Source: Prorocentrum cordatum
Lineage: Eukaryota; Sar; Dinophyceae; Prorocentrales; Prorocentraceae
Length of the DNA: 64,000 nt
Reading direction: 5' to 3'
Assembly: GCA_963575745.1 (NCBI GenBank)
Contig: CAUYUJ010015726.1
Span: forward strand, 1,685,531 to 1,749,530
Part shown: positions 1 through 11,064 of the stretch, in pieces
Layout of the letters: the number at the start of each line of letters is the position of its first letter
Numbering within the stretch: position 1 is the stretch's first letter
Translations under genes and position numbers: made by a program
The notes under the pieces: generated by a model
The model's database searches: none
What the model was told of the DNA's origin: nothing
The model's input: only the letters and a program-made list of their open reading frames with translations

Positions 1-229
1 GACCGCCCTGCGAACCCTCGCCATCGGCATCGCCCCCGGTAGACTCCCCCCCCCGGTTCGTCAACAACTGACGTCTTCTTCTGTTTTGGTGGAGGCGGGT
101 CAAGGACTGTAGGTAATTCTCCGTGCCAGTCAAAAATTCTCCGATGTAGCCGATGCTCACATTCCGGGTAACGTCCGACTTTCGACGGCGGGTCAATCTC
201 GATCCCTTTGGGACAGCCAATATAAGGCT

Positions 230-1056
230 CCTGTATTTATCCCCAGCCTTTATCCACGTTCTTCGAAAAGCCAGACATTTTGAAATAATCAACGCGCATA
301 ACCAAGAGCAAATAGGATCCAGGATGGATGTGATTCTCGCAGCGTTGCTCCCAATCTCCCCCCCAATCGGGATGGCTGCTCAGTGAGAATATACAGCCAA
401 AAGAGGTTCTTCACGTGCAACCAGAAATCCGGCCATTCTTCTATCGACAACCAAATCCACGCGTGGGGCACGCCGAGCTTGGACTGAGCATATGCCTGTT
501 TAGTATCGGCCCGTTGTACTTCATGACCCTCAAACAATCCGCGCGCGCCGGTCACCTTGCTTGCGCGCGTTGTGGCGGGGCTCATTACGTTGCTGAACTT
601 GGCTTTCGCCACAAGTTCCGATGGACCTGGGTCGGTCCCATGCGGCCCTGAGTGCTTTCTGGGCTTTCTGATTTCACGGCTGCCCCAAACTGTGTAACCG
701 AACGTGCCGCTGCTGCATTTGGGAATCAATCGGGTTCCCGACTGAGTCAGCGCCCGACCCGCCCCAGACGGAAGCCAGGCTCGCATCGGCCACTGGGTGA
801 TAACAATACTGCAGGTCAATCCCCCCTTGCCCCCCGTGCTGCTGATCGCGAGAGGATAACGGCTGAAGTGGCCTCCTGGGCATGCCGCGCCGCGGCGCGG
901 CGGCCGCCTGGCCCATGGCCGGGCGAGCCTGTTTCGAGGGGGGCGATTCCCATGGTCGATGATCATCGCAGGCCAAGCCTGCACGGTCGCCGCCCCGGGG
1001 GGCCGTTTCCCCGCGCCGCGTTTGTTGCCGCCGCATCTTCTCATCGGCAGACTCAA
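230..1056 (-). pseudogene. copia-type reverse transcriptase fragment (decayed)
   Basis: The minus-strand translation contains ATTRASK, a DTKQAY block (Asp codon at 505-507) and WLSIEEWPDFW. These match, from memory, the motif A region of copia-like polyproteins common in dinoflagellates, in which a methionine-alanine-serine-lysine block precedes D-x-x-QAY and a tryptophan-proline pair. The frame stops at 289-291. A +1 shift then reads VDYFKMSG at about 270-293, the position where the family has the catalytic V-D-D-F-K pair. The second Asp is therefore Tyr and a frameshift lies just before it, so this copy cannot encode active enzyme. It is the 3' end of a longer minus-strand relic that starts near 8.15 kb. 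No LTR was found. Confidence 0.7.
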
Positions 1057-1058
1057 AA

Positions 1059-1708
1059 TCAGAGTCCGATGCCAAAGGTCTTCAAATGATACTGGCTGGC
1101 GCTGGGCGGGAGTTCTCCAACAACAGCGAGATCGCCCTCGGTGTCTTGGGCAACTCTTCCTACCTTGATCCCTATATCTCGCAGATGTGCTAGGCGCGGC
1201 CCCTGGTCTTCAATCGCAGAGAATTCTAACTTCTCAGCCTTGTATTTTTCAACTGCGCGACATCTTTCTTCGCTGAGACCATTCGCCGTGTGAAACCATC
1301 TGCTGGGACGTACTCCAGGATGCGTAGATCCAGGAATCTCGTCAGAAACTGACATCCATAATGCGGGCCCTTGACTCATATTGTGGCGACAATATCATAA
1401 TTCGAGTCATAATAGAGAACCACTCCCACAATGCATACTCTTCGTTGTCCTACCGATAATAATGTACGCGTCAATCTTCCCGCGGTCCATCCAAAGGCAA
1501 GCTGGCGATCCTCAAAATACTCCATATTGTCAAGATGTTGAATGGCGCGATCCAGCAATTGCTCTGGTCTCGGACCCCCCTCCGAGCCTCGATATTTGCA
1601 TGAAACACGCGACTGTCTCTCCAGCCTGTATTCAACAGAGCACAAGCCAAGCTTCCCCGTTGTATCTGCCGGAGCATCTTGTTGATGATCGAGTCCACTA
1701 ATCGCCAC
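1059..1708 (-). pseudogene. coding-like relic, retroelement interior
   Basis: Two minus-strand reading frames meet near 1376-1379. The upstream part reads QLLDRAIQHLDNMEYFEDRQ and the downstream part WFHTANGLSEERCRAVEKYK, both with protein-like composition. They lie between the integrase-like and reverse-transcriptase-like relics and are read in the same direction, so they probably belong to the linker between those domains. No catalytic motif was recognised, and the frame change suggests decay. Confidence 0.35.
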
Positions 1709-1985
1709 AGGCCCTCCAATCGATCGAGGGCCCCGGGGCCCCCGTAGCCAGATGGGCCCTCGGGATCAGAATCAACGGCAGCCTCGCCTCTCTCGTCTGT
1801 CCCAGAAGGGGGCGGCAGCGGAGTAGGACGATCAAACAATTCGTCATCGTCAGGCAGTGCGCGCGCGGCTGAACTGTCCGCGGCCAATTTCGCTGTTTGA
1901 AAAGCTGTCAGCCGCGTCCATGGGCGTCGCCGTCGCCGATGCAATCTGGGCGATGGCCTTTTCGCATGCGTCGTTCACGGGAAAT
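1709..1985 (-). other. no independent gene seen
   Basis: This stretch lies inside the copia-type relic. Both strands have open frames, but none carries a motif I recognise. The minus-strand reading is rich in Asp, Glu, Pro and Gly, as expected for a variable linker of the polyprotein. Confidence 0.3.
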
Positions 1986-2721
1986 TCAGATTCTCAGTTC
2001 GCTGCAGTGGGATCGAGAATCCCCGAGAATCCCGCTGCATACCTGTTCCGTTTTCTCGATGACGGGGCGATCGCCATCAGGCCGACGCCTAATCGCCATG
2101 TCGAGACCCTCAAGCGATCCCAAAGGAGCAGCAAAACTTTCTGGTCCAACGAATCCCCGCGCTCGGCGCGCGCGCCCCAAATATCCCTGGAATGACAGGG
2201 GCGCCCGTCTGAGCCACGCTATATCTCGACTCAGGTGGAGGCGCGCGGCAAATGAGTGAACTGAATGGAGAAGAGGCGCATCAAAAGGTGTTCCAAATTC
2301 AATATGCCAACAGGATGCCCACTCCTTATCTTGTCGCACATTGCGACAGCAAAGAATAATGCCTCGCAGCGCATGTCCAGAATGGGGGCGGCAATCAGGC
2401 AGCGCATAATAGCGCGCGGGCACCCACGTGAACAGCGCCGTTAGATTGTTCGGCAGCTGCCGCGAGCTTCTCGCTGCAAAGGATGGCCACGGCCGCGATC
2501 TTAAAATCCCGGCAAGCAGTCGCAAGCTCGCGGGCGCCATCTTTTAAAACGTCCTCTCCTGGGGCCTTGCGGTTTACAGAAAAATTACACGCGTGCGCCG
2601 TCGACGTGTCACGGGCGCCCTGCGCAGCAATAAAATTCGAGAGTCGGCCGCAAAATGTCACGCGCGCAGTTCCCGCGTGGACTCCTTGCGATAGTTCATC
2701 AGCCACGAACCAATGATCCAC
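1986..2721 (-). pseudogene. integrase-like region of the copia-type relic
   Basis: Reading inward from 2721, the minus strand gives VDHWFVADELSQGVHAGTA followed by RLSNFIAAQGARDTSTAHA. This resembles the start of a retroviral-type integrase core in this element group, where an Asp-His pair is followed by a conserved D-x-T-x-F-x-x-x-x-P segment. After a frame change near 2450-2540 another frame gives ALRGIILCCRNVRQDKEW and a Trp-rich stretch consistent with the back half of the core. The catalytic residues cannot be assigned with confidence. The order (after the protease-adjacent segment, before RT) is the copia order. Confidence 0.45.
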
Positions 2722-2841
2722 GGTTGTAAAATGCCCAAAGCAAGGAGGGTCAGCGCATGGTCTGGGAACTTCTAGCCATGCGTTCTGTCTCTATCGACGC
2801 TGTAAGCGACGTCATTCTGCACGTCTCGCAAAAATTGATCA

Positions 2842-3572
2842 TCAGGAATGCGTCAGAAAATGTCGAACGGAGACTGCGACTTCCTCTAGACGCTCGGTGT
2901 TCGACATCTCAACGCCAGCCTCTTCTGGTTCAGGTGGTGGCTCAGCGACGGCGACCAGGTCTTCCTCGGCAGGGCCAACAATCTCGCCCGCTTCGGGCGC
3001 GTCGGGGGCGGGGGTAGAACCGCGGCGCCCATCATGGAAATCATGAAATGTTTTTCCCGAGACAACCCCCCCCCCCTGGGCCACTCGCATTCCCCGGTCC
3101 GAAACCCCCGACTGAGTCGGCAGCGACGGGCTAGCGATGACGACTCCCGTTGCACAGTGTGTCCACCCACACTTGCGGGCGATCAAGAGCGAATAATACA
3201 AGTAGGTGCTGACATCCACAGGTCTCGTTTCCGACGGGAACGAACCGTCCACTTGCGTCGGTCAGCCGTCTTGAAATAGCTGCGGGCGGCAATCAATTCC
3301 CTTGCATGCAAGTCCACGGTTGCGCGGGGCGGGTCTGAACAGAGCCTGCAGGAGGACCCGGCCGCTCCTGCGGCACCCAGAGAAGCCGCGGCGCCCCGCA
3401 CCGCGCAACTCCACTTCTCGAGAGCGACTGTTCCCTGGGCGACTGCATAAATCCGTCGGCCTAGGGTTTCTCTTCCAGACGATGTGAGATATGGTTTCTT
3501 TCCAACAACTGTCACATTGACTCTGTCTGACCATCGGGCAGGAGTGAATCTGGCGTTTGGCGCGCAGGCCAA
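2842..3572 (-). pseudogene. copia-type relic between protease and integrase regions
   Basis: The upstream frame (3572-3183) begins with RVNVTVVGKKPYLTSS, which continues the segment at 3512-3757 after a one-frame shift. A second frame (3252-2842) gives VDVSTYLYYSLLIARKCGW and an acidic, proline-rich stretch. Cysteines at CRLCSDPP could belong to a zinc site. Several frame changes within 700 bases argue for a pseudogene rather than separate genes. Confidence 0.45.
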
Positions 3573-3757
3573 TAAACGCTGACCCCGAGATCCATGCGTC
3601 GTTCCCCAACTGAAAGTGAGCTCAGGCTTTCGGGCATGACGAATGCGTTGCCGTCTTGAGACTTGTGACGCGCCGCGCTGACTGAGACCGTAGCCCTGCT
3701 AGGGCCCCCGGCAGTATTCAAGGCAATGTCAGGAAACAGCCTCTGGATTTGATCCAT
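3512..3757 (-). pseudogene. protease-adjacent segment of copia-type polyprotein
   Basis: The minus-strand reading contains IALNTAGGPSRATV, FVMPESLSSLSVGERRMD, VSVYWPARQTPDSLLPDGQ. In dinoflagellate copia-like polyproteins, as I recall them, a segment after the aspartic protease has the pattern TA-G, then LSVGRRCM, then F-W-P-x-x-x-P-Y and PDG. Here the order and spacing match, with Glu for Arg in the VGRR motif. The frame breaks right after DGQ, and the continuation RVNVTV is in the neighbouring frame. Confidence 0.65.
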
Positions 3758-3905
3758 AGCGTTGGCACTTCAAATAATCCTCAGCGACGAGGTTGAATCC
3801 ACGGCCTGCATCAACCACTAAACGCATTGAGCCCAAGCTGTCGCGGTCACTCCTCCGATCTCCGACGGCCGCGCTGCCTTCGGATTTGCTTTCCAACCCT
3901 AGCCA

Positions 3906-4293
3906 TTATCTCCGCGCCTCATATTCGAGCGCCGAAGCCTTGGAGATGGCCTCGAATACCGATGCCTTGGGCCTGAGGGCCATTCGGGGCTGCATTTCCT
4001 GAGGGGAATGCAATTTGTCCTCGCTAAAGGATGGGGATCCTTTCCCTTCGCTTGCCTCTCTAACAGTCAAAGTGGGGCCCCTCGCGCGATAGCGCAAACG
4101 AGCAATTAAACCACGCGATGCCCAATGCGCCGTCTTCGCGCAACTCTGCTTTGGGGATGTTCCATGCATTGTTTTGATGGCGTCCCTCGGTAAAAGGGCA
4201 TTGAGCATGGACAAGAACGGACCTTCCTTCTCTCTCTGCCGCGCCTGAACTTATGACAGGTGCTGAATCCGCCGTGTCTCTAACATATCCCAC
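3906..4293 (-). pseudogene. coding-like relic, polyprotein linker
   Basis: Two overlapping minus-strand frames have protein-like segments (GYVRDTADSAPVISSGAAE and LHSPQEMQPRMALRPKAS). They sit between the zinc-rich region at 4.8-5.5 kb and the protease-adjacent segment, on the same strand. No motif was recognised. Confidence 0.3.
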
Positions 4294-4816
4294 GCAGGGT
4301 GTGGGGGGCGCACGTGGCTAGCACCATTGGAGATCTGATCCTCGCCCGCGCAAGTTGGCAACTCGGAGTCTGCGCCACATGTCGCAGGAGCTGGGCGAGC
4401 ATCGCGACTGCTCTTCGCCCTGATCGCAATTGGCCCGCTGCTACGATGTCACGGACTAGATCGATCGGCAAACCACAATGCACAAACTACACGCAGGCCT
4501 AAAAACACAGCCAGAATCACCGAGCTAAAATGTTGGTGATCAGCATATCCCAGGAAGCGAATGACAGAACCACTGGCCCCCAATTGCCACTGTCACGGAT
4601 GTCCCGGAGCGCCGGCACGGAATCGGCACCGAGTGCCGATGGGGCGTTCGTTCCTATCTGTCTACTCCCAACGAGGAGCGCTCCCTTTTGCCCTTTCCCC
4701 TCCATTTGCTGCAGGCGGTCTACTGACCCCCAATCTCACTGCCCGCGCCGGGCCCAGTCGCGGAACGTGCTTCGGCCGCGTCGGCCGCGGCCGACTCAGC
4801 CTGCTTCTGGATGCGG
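4294..4816. other. no gene recognised
   Basis: Short open frames occur on both strands but none has a recognisable motif or convincing composition. By position this would be polyprotein linker of the minus-strand retroelement relic. Confidence 0.3.
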
Positions 4817-5458
4817 TCATATAGTTTCTTCCCTGCTTTTGCCTCTCGAGAAAGTGTAGCGAACCGTCCTCGCCCGGTTGTTGTTCTTTCGCGGGCCCCC
4901 TGGGCGAACTTCTAGCGCCTTTGGGCCCCGGGGCAGCGGGTGCGTCTCCGGCGCCTTTGCCTTTGCCCTCGGCATCTTCGTCTGCAGCGGGATTCGCAGC
5001 TGCGGCGCGGCAGCTGCTCGAGGCTTCTCGCGGCCGCGCGGAAGTGCGAACTCCTCGTTCGGGCATCGACCGCCCCCCTGCAGAATGCACGCGCACGCGA
5101 TTTCGTTCTTCATCCGCCCATCTTCAATGTTATCAGTGCGCCCCCCCAATGACTTCTTCGGGTCAATGGGGCCTGGGGCAGCGCCCTCATCTTTGAATCC
5201 CCCTTTTTTATCGCAGGTCTTCTGTCGGCAATCAAAATAAGATCCGTTCCGCCCCTTGCGTCTTCTATGCCAGAGCAACCATTCGTGGGTCTTGACATCT
5301 GCGCCCGCTCGGGCGCTACCCATCTCGTAAAACGCGATTGCCCACTTCAGCTTCGGTGATATCTTCAGCTGCGCATGCAAAATGGCATGGGTCGCCGCTG
5401 CCACCGCCATGGGCGGCTCAGAGCCCCCCCCTGCAGGTCGCGATAGAAAGCCACCCAT
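4817..5458 (-). pseudogene. zinc-knuckle-like gag region of the copia-type relic
   Basis: This is a 213-codon minus-strand frame. Near its middle it reads KTHEWLLWHRRRKGRNGSY followed by FDCRQKTCDKKGG, a Cys-x4-Cys pair after an aromatic and basic stretch. It then becomes Pro-, Ala- and Lys-rich. Dinoflagellate copia-like polyproteins have a similar Trp/aromatic plus Cys module between coiled coil and protease, but I cannot confirm homology. The reading continues the frames at 5459-8146 in order and direction. Confidence 0.4.
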
Positions 5459-6242
5459 TCATTGTAGAAGTGATGAAAAATCTTCATCTGGTCGGTTCTT
5501 ATCAATGGCGGTCTCAAGCGAATCCCGCACCGCTGCGCGTCTGCCGTGCTCTGCGCGAACGGAAAGCCAGCGGCAGATCAAACGCATCATCCCACGACAG
5601 CGAGAGTAGGACGCACGATGCGCGTCACATTCCTTCCGCGGAATATGCGCGATGAAATGGGCCCGCTGAAGTGGGAGATCCTGCTCCTGTCTCAGCTTGG
5701 AAAAGTTCTCAGCGAGGCCCGGTGCAATCGCGTGTCGATTCTCTCGCAGGCCCCCGAGTTCCGCAGAAGTTTTGGATCTACATTGGGACCTAGTGCATGA
5801 GCGATTCAAGGCATTGCTCCTGCCGCGAAACACGAGGCCGACGACGTCGCCCTCGTCGCGTGGAGCTCTCATTCGCGAAGCCCGCTCGCGCCAGGAATTG
5901 GCGCCAACTGGGCGCCCGAATCCTTTCCTACTTGTGCCAGAACCAAAAAAAAACGTGAAGTAAGCCCGCGATCATCTTCGCCATTGCCTCCGCGCTCGCC
6001 GCCGCCGCCGTCGGGCCCCCCCCCTCCGCCGCCCGCGCCCCTGGCTGCGCCGTTGGCAGGGGGCGGCGGGTCGGGTGGCTCTTCGGGGGCGCCTGGCGGT
6101 TTGGGCGGGGGGTCTTCGGGCGGCTTGAGAAATCCGGGGGGGTGCGTCGGCGCTTTGCGACAGCGTTGTTTAATTTTTCTTGAGAAATACAACGACGTCT
6201 TTCAACGCAGGAAGTCCCGACATGGCTCCCACCATCTCGCAT
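5459..6242 (-). pseudogene. proline-rich linker of the copia-type relic
   Basis: The minus strand reads a Pro/Gly-rich stretch (PPEDPPPKPPGAPEEPPDP) at about 6000-6130, then QEQDLPLQRAHFIAHIPRKE and a helical-looking segment ending KNRPDEDFSSLLQ. Several frames are used. It joins the coiled-coil part (6202-7300) to the Cys-containing part (4817-5458). Confidence 0.35.
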
Positions 6243-7035
6243 CGCCTAGAATTCTCAAACGCATATCGTTCTTTGCGCTACTCATGAGGATTTCCTTGTG
6301 CTCCCCTGTGAGGCTAGTCCAGCGCGCCTGCTCTTCCCATTGCTGAGAACGCCAACGTTCCTCCTCCTGGCGTTTTCGGGCAGCTTCCGCTTCGGCCTCC
6401 GACTTGCCCCGAATGCATTGCTTGCGTCGGTTGGTCGTGGAGTCGATGTGAGTGTCGCAACATGGCAAGGCATATTGGGCACATTGGTTACATGTTTGGC
6501 ACAAGTAGCACATGCGTGCACCTCCTGGGGCCACAGCGACACGCAGCCGCGGCTTCCTCCCCGGAGCCTGGTCTGTTGATCTTTCTGGCATTAAGGGCTG
6601 AGCCTCGCGCGCCAGTCCACTCGGCCTACCGCTCCCCGACGAACGAGCTCTTGTTTGCATCTGAGCGGCAAGTGGGATCCCGGCAGGGTCGCCCCGCACT
6701 AGGGATTGAGTCCGCGGCGCAAGCATCACCGCCCCACCGCGTTGCTTGGCCGCGTCGTGAACAATCAACTCATTATGCGCCTCCCTCTGCCTGGCAAGAT
6801 CCTCGGCAATCATGCTCATTTCTGCTTTCATCTGCGTTGCTTGGTCAGTAGCCGTGCGCTCTCGAAGGTCCGAGTGATGCACGACCGAAATTGCTTCTTC
6901 ATTCGCACGATGGACAAAGGCGGCCGCCTGCACGGCCCTGGCCTGCGTCGCATCCTGCACTGACCGATGAAAGCTCTTTGCATCCACCTCCGCCTTTTGC
7001 AGAAATTGATGCACATGTGCTTCCTTCACAGACAA
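6202..7035 (-). pseudogene. coiled-coil and Cys-rich part of the gag-like region
   Basis: This is a 277-codon minus-strand frame. It starts with a predicted helical, Ala/Glu/Gln-rich segment (SVKEAHVHQFLQKAEVDAK) of about 110 residues. A basic Pro-rich stretch follows, then a Cys cluster (CYLCQTCNQCAQ and ALPCCDTH), then a Glu/Arg/Gln-rich helix. The frame upstream (7026-7300) reads directly into it after a -1 shift at GESGK, consistent with a single-base indel. Likely part of the gag-like N-terminal half of the retroelement relic. Confidence 0.45.
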
Positions 7036-7300
7036 TTCCCCCGCTTTCCGGATTCCTGCTCTTCCAACTCATTCCTTTGTTTTTCCGCTTCCATCAGACT
7101 CAACCGAGTTGCTTCCGATGCTGCCTGTCGGCCTGAATGAGCCTGCTGCGTTGCGTGCAGAAGAATTTCCTCCTCGTTTTGAATTTCCTCCTCGTTTTGA
7201 ACCTGAATCACACGAACTTGGGCAGCCAGTTCCTCGCGTAGTGTCGTTACATTGGCTAAAGTTGTCCCTGCTTCTGGTTGCTGCCATTCTAAAAAAACAG
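7026..7300 (-). pseudogene. coiled-coil segment of gag-like region
   Basis: The minus-strand reading ANVTTLREELAAQVRVIQVQ continues into two copies of a QNEEE unit and a long Glu/Gln/Ala helix (ATRLSLMEAEKQRNELEEQE). Heptad-like spacing of hydrophobic residues supports a coiled coil. The unit duplication at about 7163-7205 (GAATTTCCTCCTCGTTTTGA twice on the plus strand) is a local tandem duplication. Confidence 0.45.
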
Positions 7301-7546
7301 CATAACAACCGTTGTGTCCTTTTTTTCATTATACGGGTTCAGAACAGAGCCATCTGAGGTTGCAAAAATGGCATACGCGTGAACAGCCTCCGCACACTGG
7401 TCGATGGCACGGACCTTGTATGTCATGTGTCTTCCCCGGGCGGGAGACGATCCACGATATCCTTGACGGCTCTTCGATATGGTACGCATTCTGGATGCTA
7501 GCAACGATCTGGATACGCATCTCCTGGCGGCATTACGGTTGGCCAC
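7289..7546 (-). pseudogene. N-terminal relic segment, same element
   Basis: The reading TYKVRAIDQCAEAVHAYAIF followed by DGSVLNPYNEKKDTT is protein-like and lies between the N-terminal segment and the coiled coil. It ends at a stop in a run of A and T near 7289. Confidence 0.35.
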
Positions 7547-7563
7547 AATTGGGTCGGGAGTAC

Positions 7564-8146
7564 CTATGGAACTTCATGTGTAGCTGGGCGCTGCTGGTCG
7601 TCAAGCAGGTCCGCTGCCAAGCTGGAGGTCAGCATGGGAAAATCAGGTTCCATGCGTACATCTTCGGGCACCTTGGGGCGCTTGGCTTCAAATGTCTTTC
7701 CCGTGCTGTCCCTTGCGTGATCCGTTTGACATATGATCCAAGCTTCCTTACATCTGATCGATGAACTGTCAAAGTTCGGATCTTCATCTTCCAGGATCGC
7801 TGAAAGTTCCTGGTCTAGATCCATATCCTCCTGCACTGGGTGAACTGGCGGCAGTTCGCTGTTTTCCATCGGAACGAAGGGAACCATCAATTAACGAGAT
7901 GACAGGAACACCTGGAAGGATATAACCTAATGCATCATTGGGCGGAATGCTCGGCTGATAATGCGCAGTCTCCAATGGAACAAGCATGTTGATATCATCG
8001 ATTGCAGCGATTTGTATGTCCGACAAATCATTCGAACTTTCGGTTGGTAACCAACCATTCGGCAAACGAATACGGTTTCCGTCAAAAGTAATATGTACTG
8101 GTGATGTCAACAGATCGGTATCATCGCCAATTGTGACTATATCCGA
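7564..8146 (-). pseudogene. probable N-terminus of the minus-strand retroelement relic
   Basis: The first plausible start is the ATG at 8146 (MSDIVTIGDDTDLLTSP). The protein is acidic, with NMLVPLETAHYQPSIPPND and, after a frame change near 7870-7890, PVHPVQEDMDLDQELSAILE. The base composition is lower in G+C than the neighbourhood. Just upstream (8170-8220) is an A/G-rich tract. I take this as the beginning of the copia-type polyprotein that ends near 0.23 kb. Confidence 0.4.
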
Positions 8147-8159
8147 CATGCTTCTCAAT

Positions 8160-8787
8160 ACTCAATAACCCATTATGTTGATATGAAAACATGAAGGAGA
8201 AAAAGAGAGAGAAAGAGAGCAAGGGAGGAGGGAACGACGACAAAGCGACGACCCCAACCTTCGCTTTCCCTCATGCGCAATGCGCGCTCGATCCTTTAGG
8301 TAACACAGCTGCGGCGGCGGGTGGCGTCAGGGGGGGACAAGGACCCAGCGGGGAGAGAAGAGTAACAACTCGAAGGGACAGGGAAAGTCGCTCACCCTAA
8401 CTATGCGAGTTCGCTGTAAGGAAGTTCGAGCTATAGAGCACAGCCGTGCCAGATAATTAGAAACGCCCCGAGAGAGGGGGTCGATATCTCTGGGGGCCAG
8501 CGACTCGAAGAGATCGAGTCGGCGGACATCTAGGTCCTCGGGGGGCCCCGGAGGGTTCCAGGGGGATCCGAGGGATCTCGGGGGACTCCCTGGGACTTCG
8601 GTGGGCCCCTCGTTGCGTGTTCGCCCTGTGGGTCCCCCGTTGCCCTTCGGCCTTCGGTGGTCTTCGGCGGCGCCTGCGGCGGTCTCCCGGCGTCTCCCGC
8701 GCGAGAGATGAATCGCAGCGTGGAGCACGGGACCTACGATCGAAAGCCGAACTCTCGGAGCACCCAGGGGCGTCCGCAATCGATCAT
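8160..8787. other. no gene recognised
   Basis: An A/G-rich tract (8188-8235) is followed by G+C-rich DNA with open frames on both strands that look like composition artefacts. Short GGGACTCC/GGGATCC-like direct repeats occur at 8555-8600. Confidence 0.4.
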
Positions 8788-9040
8788 CTTGCCATCGCTC
8801 GAGCGTCCATTCCCCGTGCATGTTTGGGTTTCGTGCGATTGTTCAGGGCTGAACCTAAACGGTGCTTTTCGTTTTCGTTTTGTTTTCGTTTTCCCTCGTT
8901 CTGTCTTCAAGCCGCCTTTACCGCAAAGCGAAATCGAAACGAAAACGGCCCACGAAATCGCCAAAACACTGTTTAGGTCCACCCCTGGTCCAAAATGCTC
9001 CACGATGGTCGAAAAATGCACACGCCCGAGCGATGCCAAG
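8788..9040. mobile_element. small TIR element (MITE-like), copy 1
   Basis: The ends are 19-base inverted repeats, 8788-8806 and 9022-9040, matching at 17 of 19 positions around the core CATCGCTCG. There is no coding capacity. The interior has a T-rich segment with repeated GTTTTCGTTTT words at 8868-8892. A second, shorter element with the same terminal sequence lies at 24,821-24,941, and both share the subterminal word ATTCCCCGTG. The paired copies make this a non-autonomous DNA element or dispersed inverted repeat. Target duplications were not evident. Confidence 0.6.
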
Positions 9041-9330
9041 TCACAGGGGCGGCTCTCGGGAACCATCGGGGCCCTTCGGATGTTCCCGACGGTCCAGCCT
9101 TGGCACGGCGGTCGGCGATGTCCTGCTTCACCAAGGAGTTCTCAAGCGCGCTCTTCTGCTGCGCGATGACCCCCTTTGCGGAGAGGAGGGCAAGTACTAT
9201 TATCGGATGCGAAGGGGTGAGATCGAAGTGGAACGGAGAGCCCCCCTACCGGGAAATCGGTTTCGGTTTCGTGTTCGTGCGTGCCGTGCGGGCGAGGCGA
9301 AGCTGCGTGGGCGGGCGAGAAGAAAGTCTC
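9041..9330. other. no gene recognised
   Basis: G+C-rich DNA with no recognisable motif on either strand. Confidence 0.4.
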
Positions 9331-9486
9331 CTCCGGCTGAGGTGCGGCTGGACCAAATGTTTCCTGTCCTGGGGCCGGTGCCGCGCGGTGTCCCGCCGGT
9401 GTCCCGCCTCCGGCTGAGGCGCGGTCGGACCACATGTTTCCTGTCCGGGGGCCGGTGGCGCGCGGTGTCCCGCCGGTGTCCCGCCG
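9331..9486. repeat. two-copy 75-base direct repeat running into a GGTGTCCCG minisatellite
   Basis: A unit beginning CCTCCGGCTGAGG and containing ATGTTTCCTGTC occurs at about 9331-9405 and again at about 9408-9475, with a few substitutions. Both end in GGTGTCCCGCC words, and these are repeated several times just before the GAT array. Confidence 0.7.
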
Positions 9487-9548
9487 GTGTCCCGTCGGTG
9501 TCCCGATGATGATGATGACGATGATGACGATGATGATGTCGATGATGT

Positions 9549-9601
<53 letters not shown>

Positions 9602-10440
9602 GTGATGGTGGTGATGATGATGGTGTCCCAATGGTGATGATGATGATGATGTTGATGTTGACGATGTTGATGATGATGATAATGGTGATGGTAGTGATGA
9701 TGGTGTCCCGATGATGATGATGTTGATGATGATGATGCTGCTGATGATGATGGTGTCCCGATGATGATGATGATGGTGATGATGATGATGATGTTGATGG
9801 TCCTGATGATGTTGATGATGATGGGATGATGATGAGATGATGATGCTGGTGAAGATGATGATGATAGTGTCCCGGAGATGATGAGGTCGATTATGATGCT
9901 GTTCATGATGATGGTGATGATGATGATGGTGTCCCGATGATGCTGCTGATGATGATGATGATGATGACGATGATGGTGTCCTGATGATGATGTTGATAAT
10001 GCGGATGATGATTAGGTGATGGTGATGCTTTTGATGATGGTGGCCCGATGATGGTGATGATGATGATGCTGATGTTGATGATGATGGTGTCCCGGTGATG
10101 GTGATGATGATGATTATGATGATGGTGATGATGATAATGATGACGATGATGATGGTGTCCCGATGATGCTGTTTATGATAATGATGATGTTGCTGATGAT
10201 GATGGTGCCCCGATGATGATGATGCTGGTGTTCCGATAATGATAATGATGATGATGATGATGATGATGATGGTGATGGTGCCCCGATGATGATGATGATG
10301 ATGTTGATGATGATGATGGTGACGATGATGGTGTCCCGATGATGATGGTGATGATGATGGTGATGAGGTGATGATGATGATGTCCCGATGATGATGATGT
10401 TGATGACGATGATGTTGATGATTATCATGATGATAATGTT
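9487..10440. repeat. GAT trinucleotide array with interspersed GGTGTCCC words
   Basis: Nearly a kilobase of GAT/GGT/GTT trinucleotides is interrupted about fifteen times by TGTCCCGATG or close variants. The interruptions share the word found in the preceding minisatellite, so the two arrays probably grew together. Frames through it read as poly-Asp, poly-Met or poly-His and are not genes. Confidence 0.9.
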
Positions 10441-10670
10441 GATAGTGAGATCAATTGTGGTATGTATCGATAGTGAGATCGATAGTGAGACCGAATGAGA
10501 GATCAATTGTGAGATCGATAGTAAGATCGATAATGAGATCGATTGTGAGACCGATAGTCAGATCGATTGTGAGACCGATCGAATGAAACAGATCGAGTGA
10601 GATCGATCGAGCGAGACCGATAGTGAGATCGATAGTGGGATCGATAGTGAGACCGATCGAGTGAGACCTT
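10441..10670. repeat. GATC-rich 12-base minisatellite
   Basis: Units of the form GAGATCGATAGT and variants (GAGACCGATAGT, GAGATCGATTGT) repeat for about 220 bases. GATC occurs about every 10-12 bases, an extreme density of that tetramer. Confidence 0.85.
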
Positions 10671-11064
10671 GGTTCCTCCCCCCACCGAACCTCCTTATCC
10701 CCCCAAGGGTGGTCGTATAGGTACACACGTGTCCTCGGTGGCACGCAAGAATGACCTCCGGTGCGCGGAATTGGGGGGCGCGGAGGGGGGAGGGGCAAAC
10801 CCGATCGCTGGATGCCGCTGTCGCGCCGCGTTCAGCGATAGGGGGGCCCCCGCGTGGCGGCACCAGCGGCCGCCCGTGCGAAGGGCCACTCCTACGAGCA
10901 GCCCGCGCACAATCTTGGGGACCTCGGCGGCCACCAGCCGCCCAGGACATCCTCGGAGAGCGAGCGCCCCGAGTCGCAAAACTGCGCGGTCACCTCGAGC
11001 CCGCACCGACCCCCCGCACGGTGTGGCCGTCGCACCGCTTGGGCCCCGCCGGACGTCTGGGTGC
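10671..11064. other. no gene recognised
   Basis: G+C-rich sequence with open frames on both strands lacking motifs. Confidence 0.4.

Noticed and set aside
9434-10506. Poly-Met, poly-Asp and poly-His frames over the GAT array
   Set aside because: Repeat translation in every frame.
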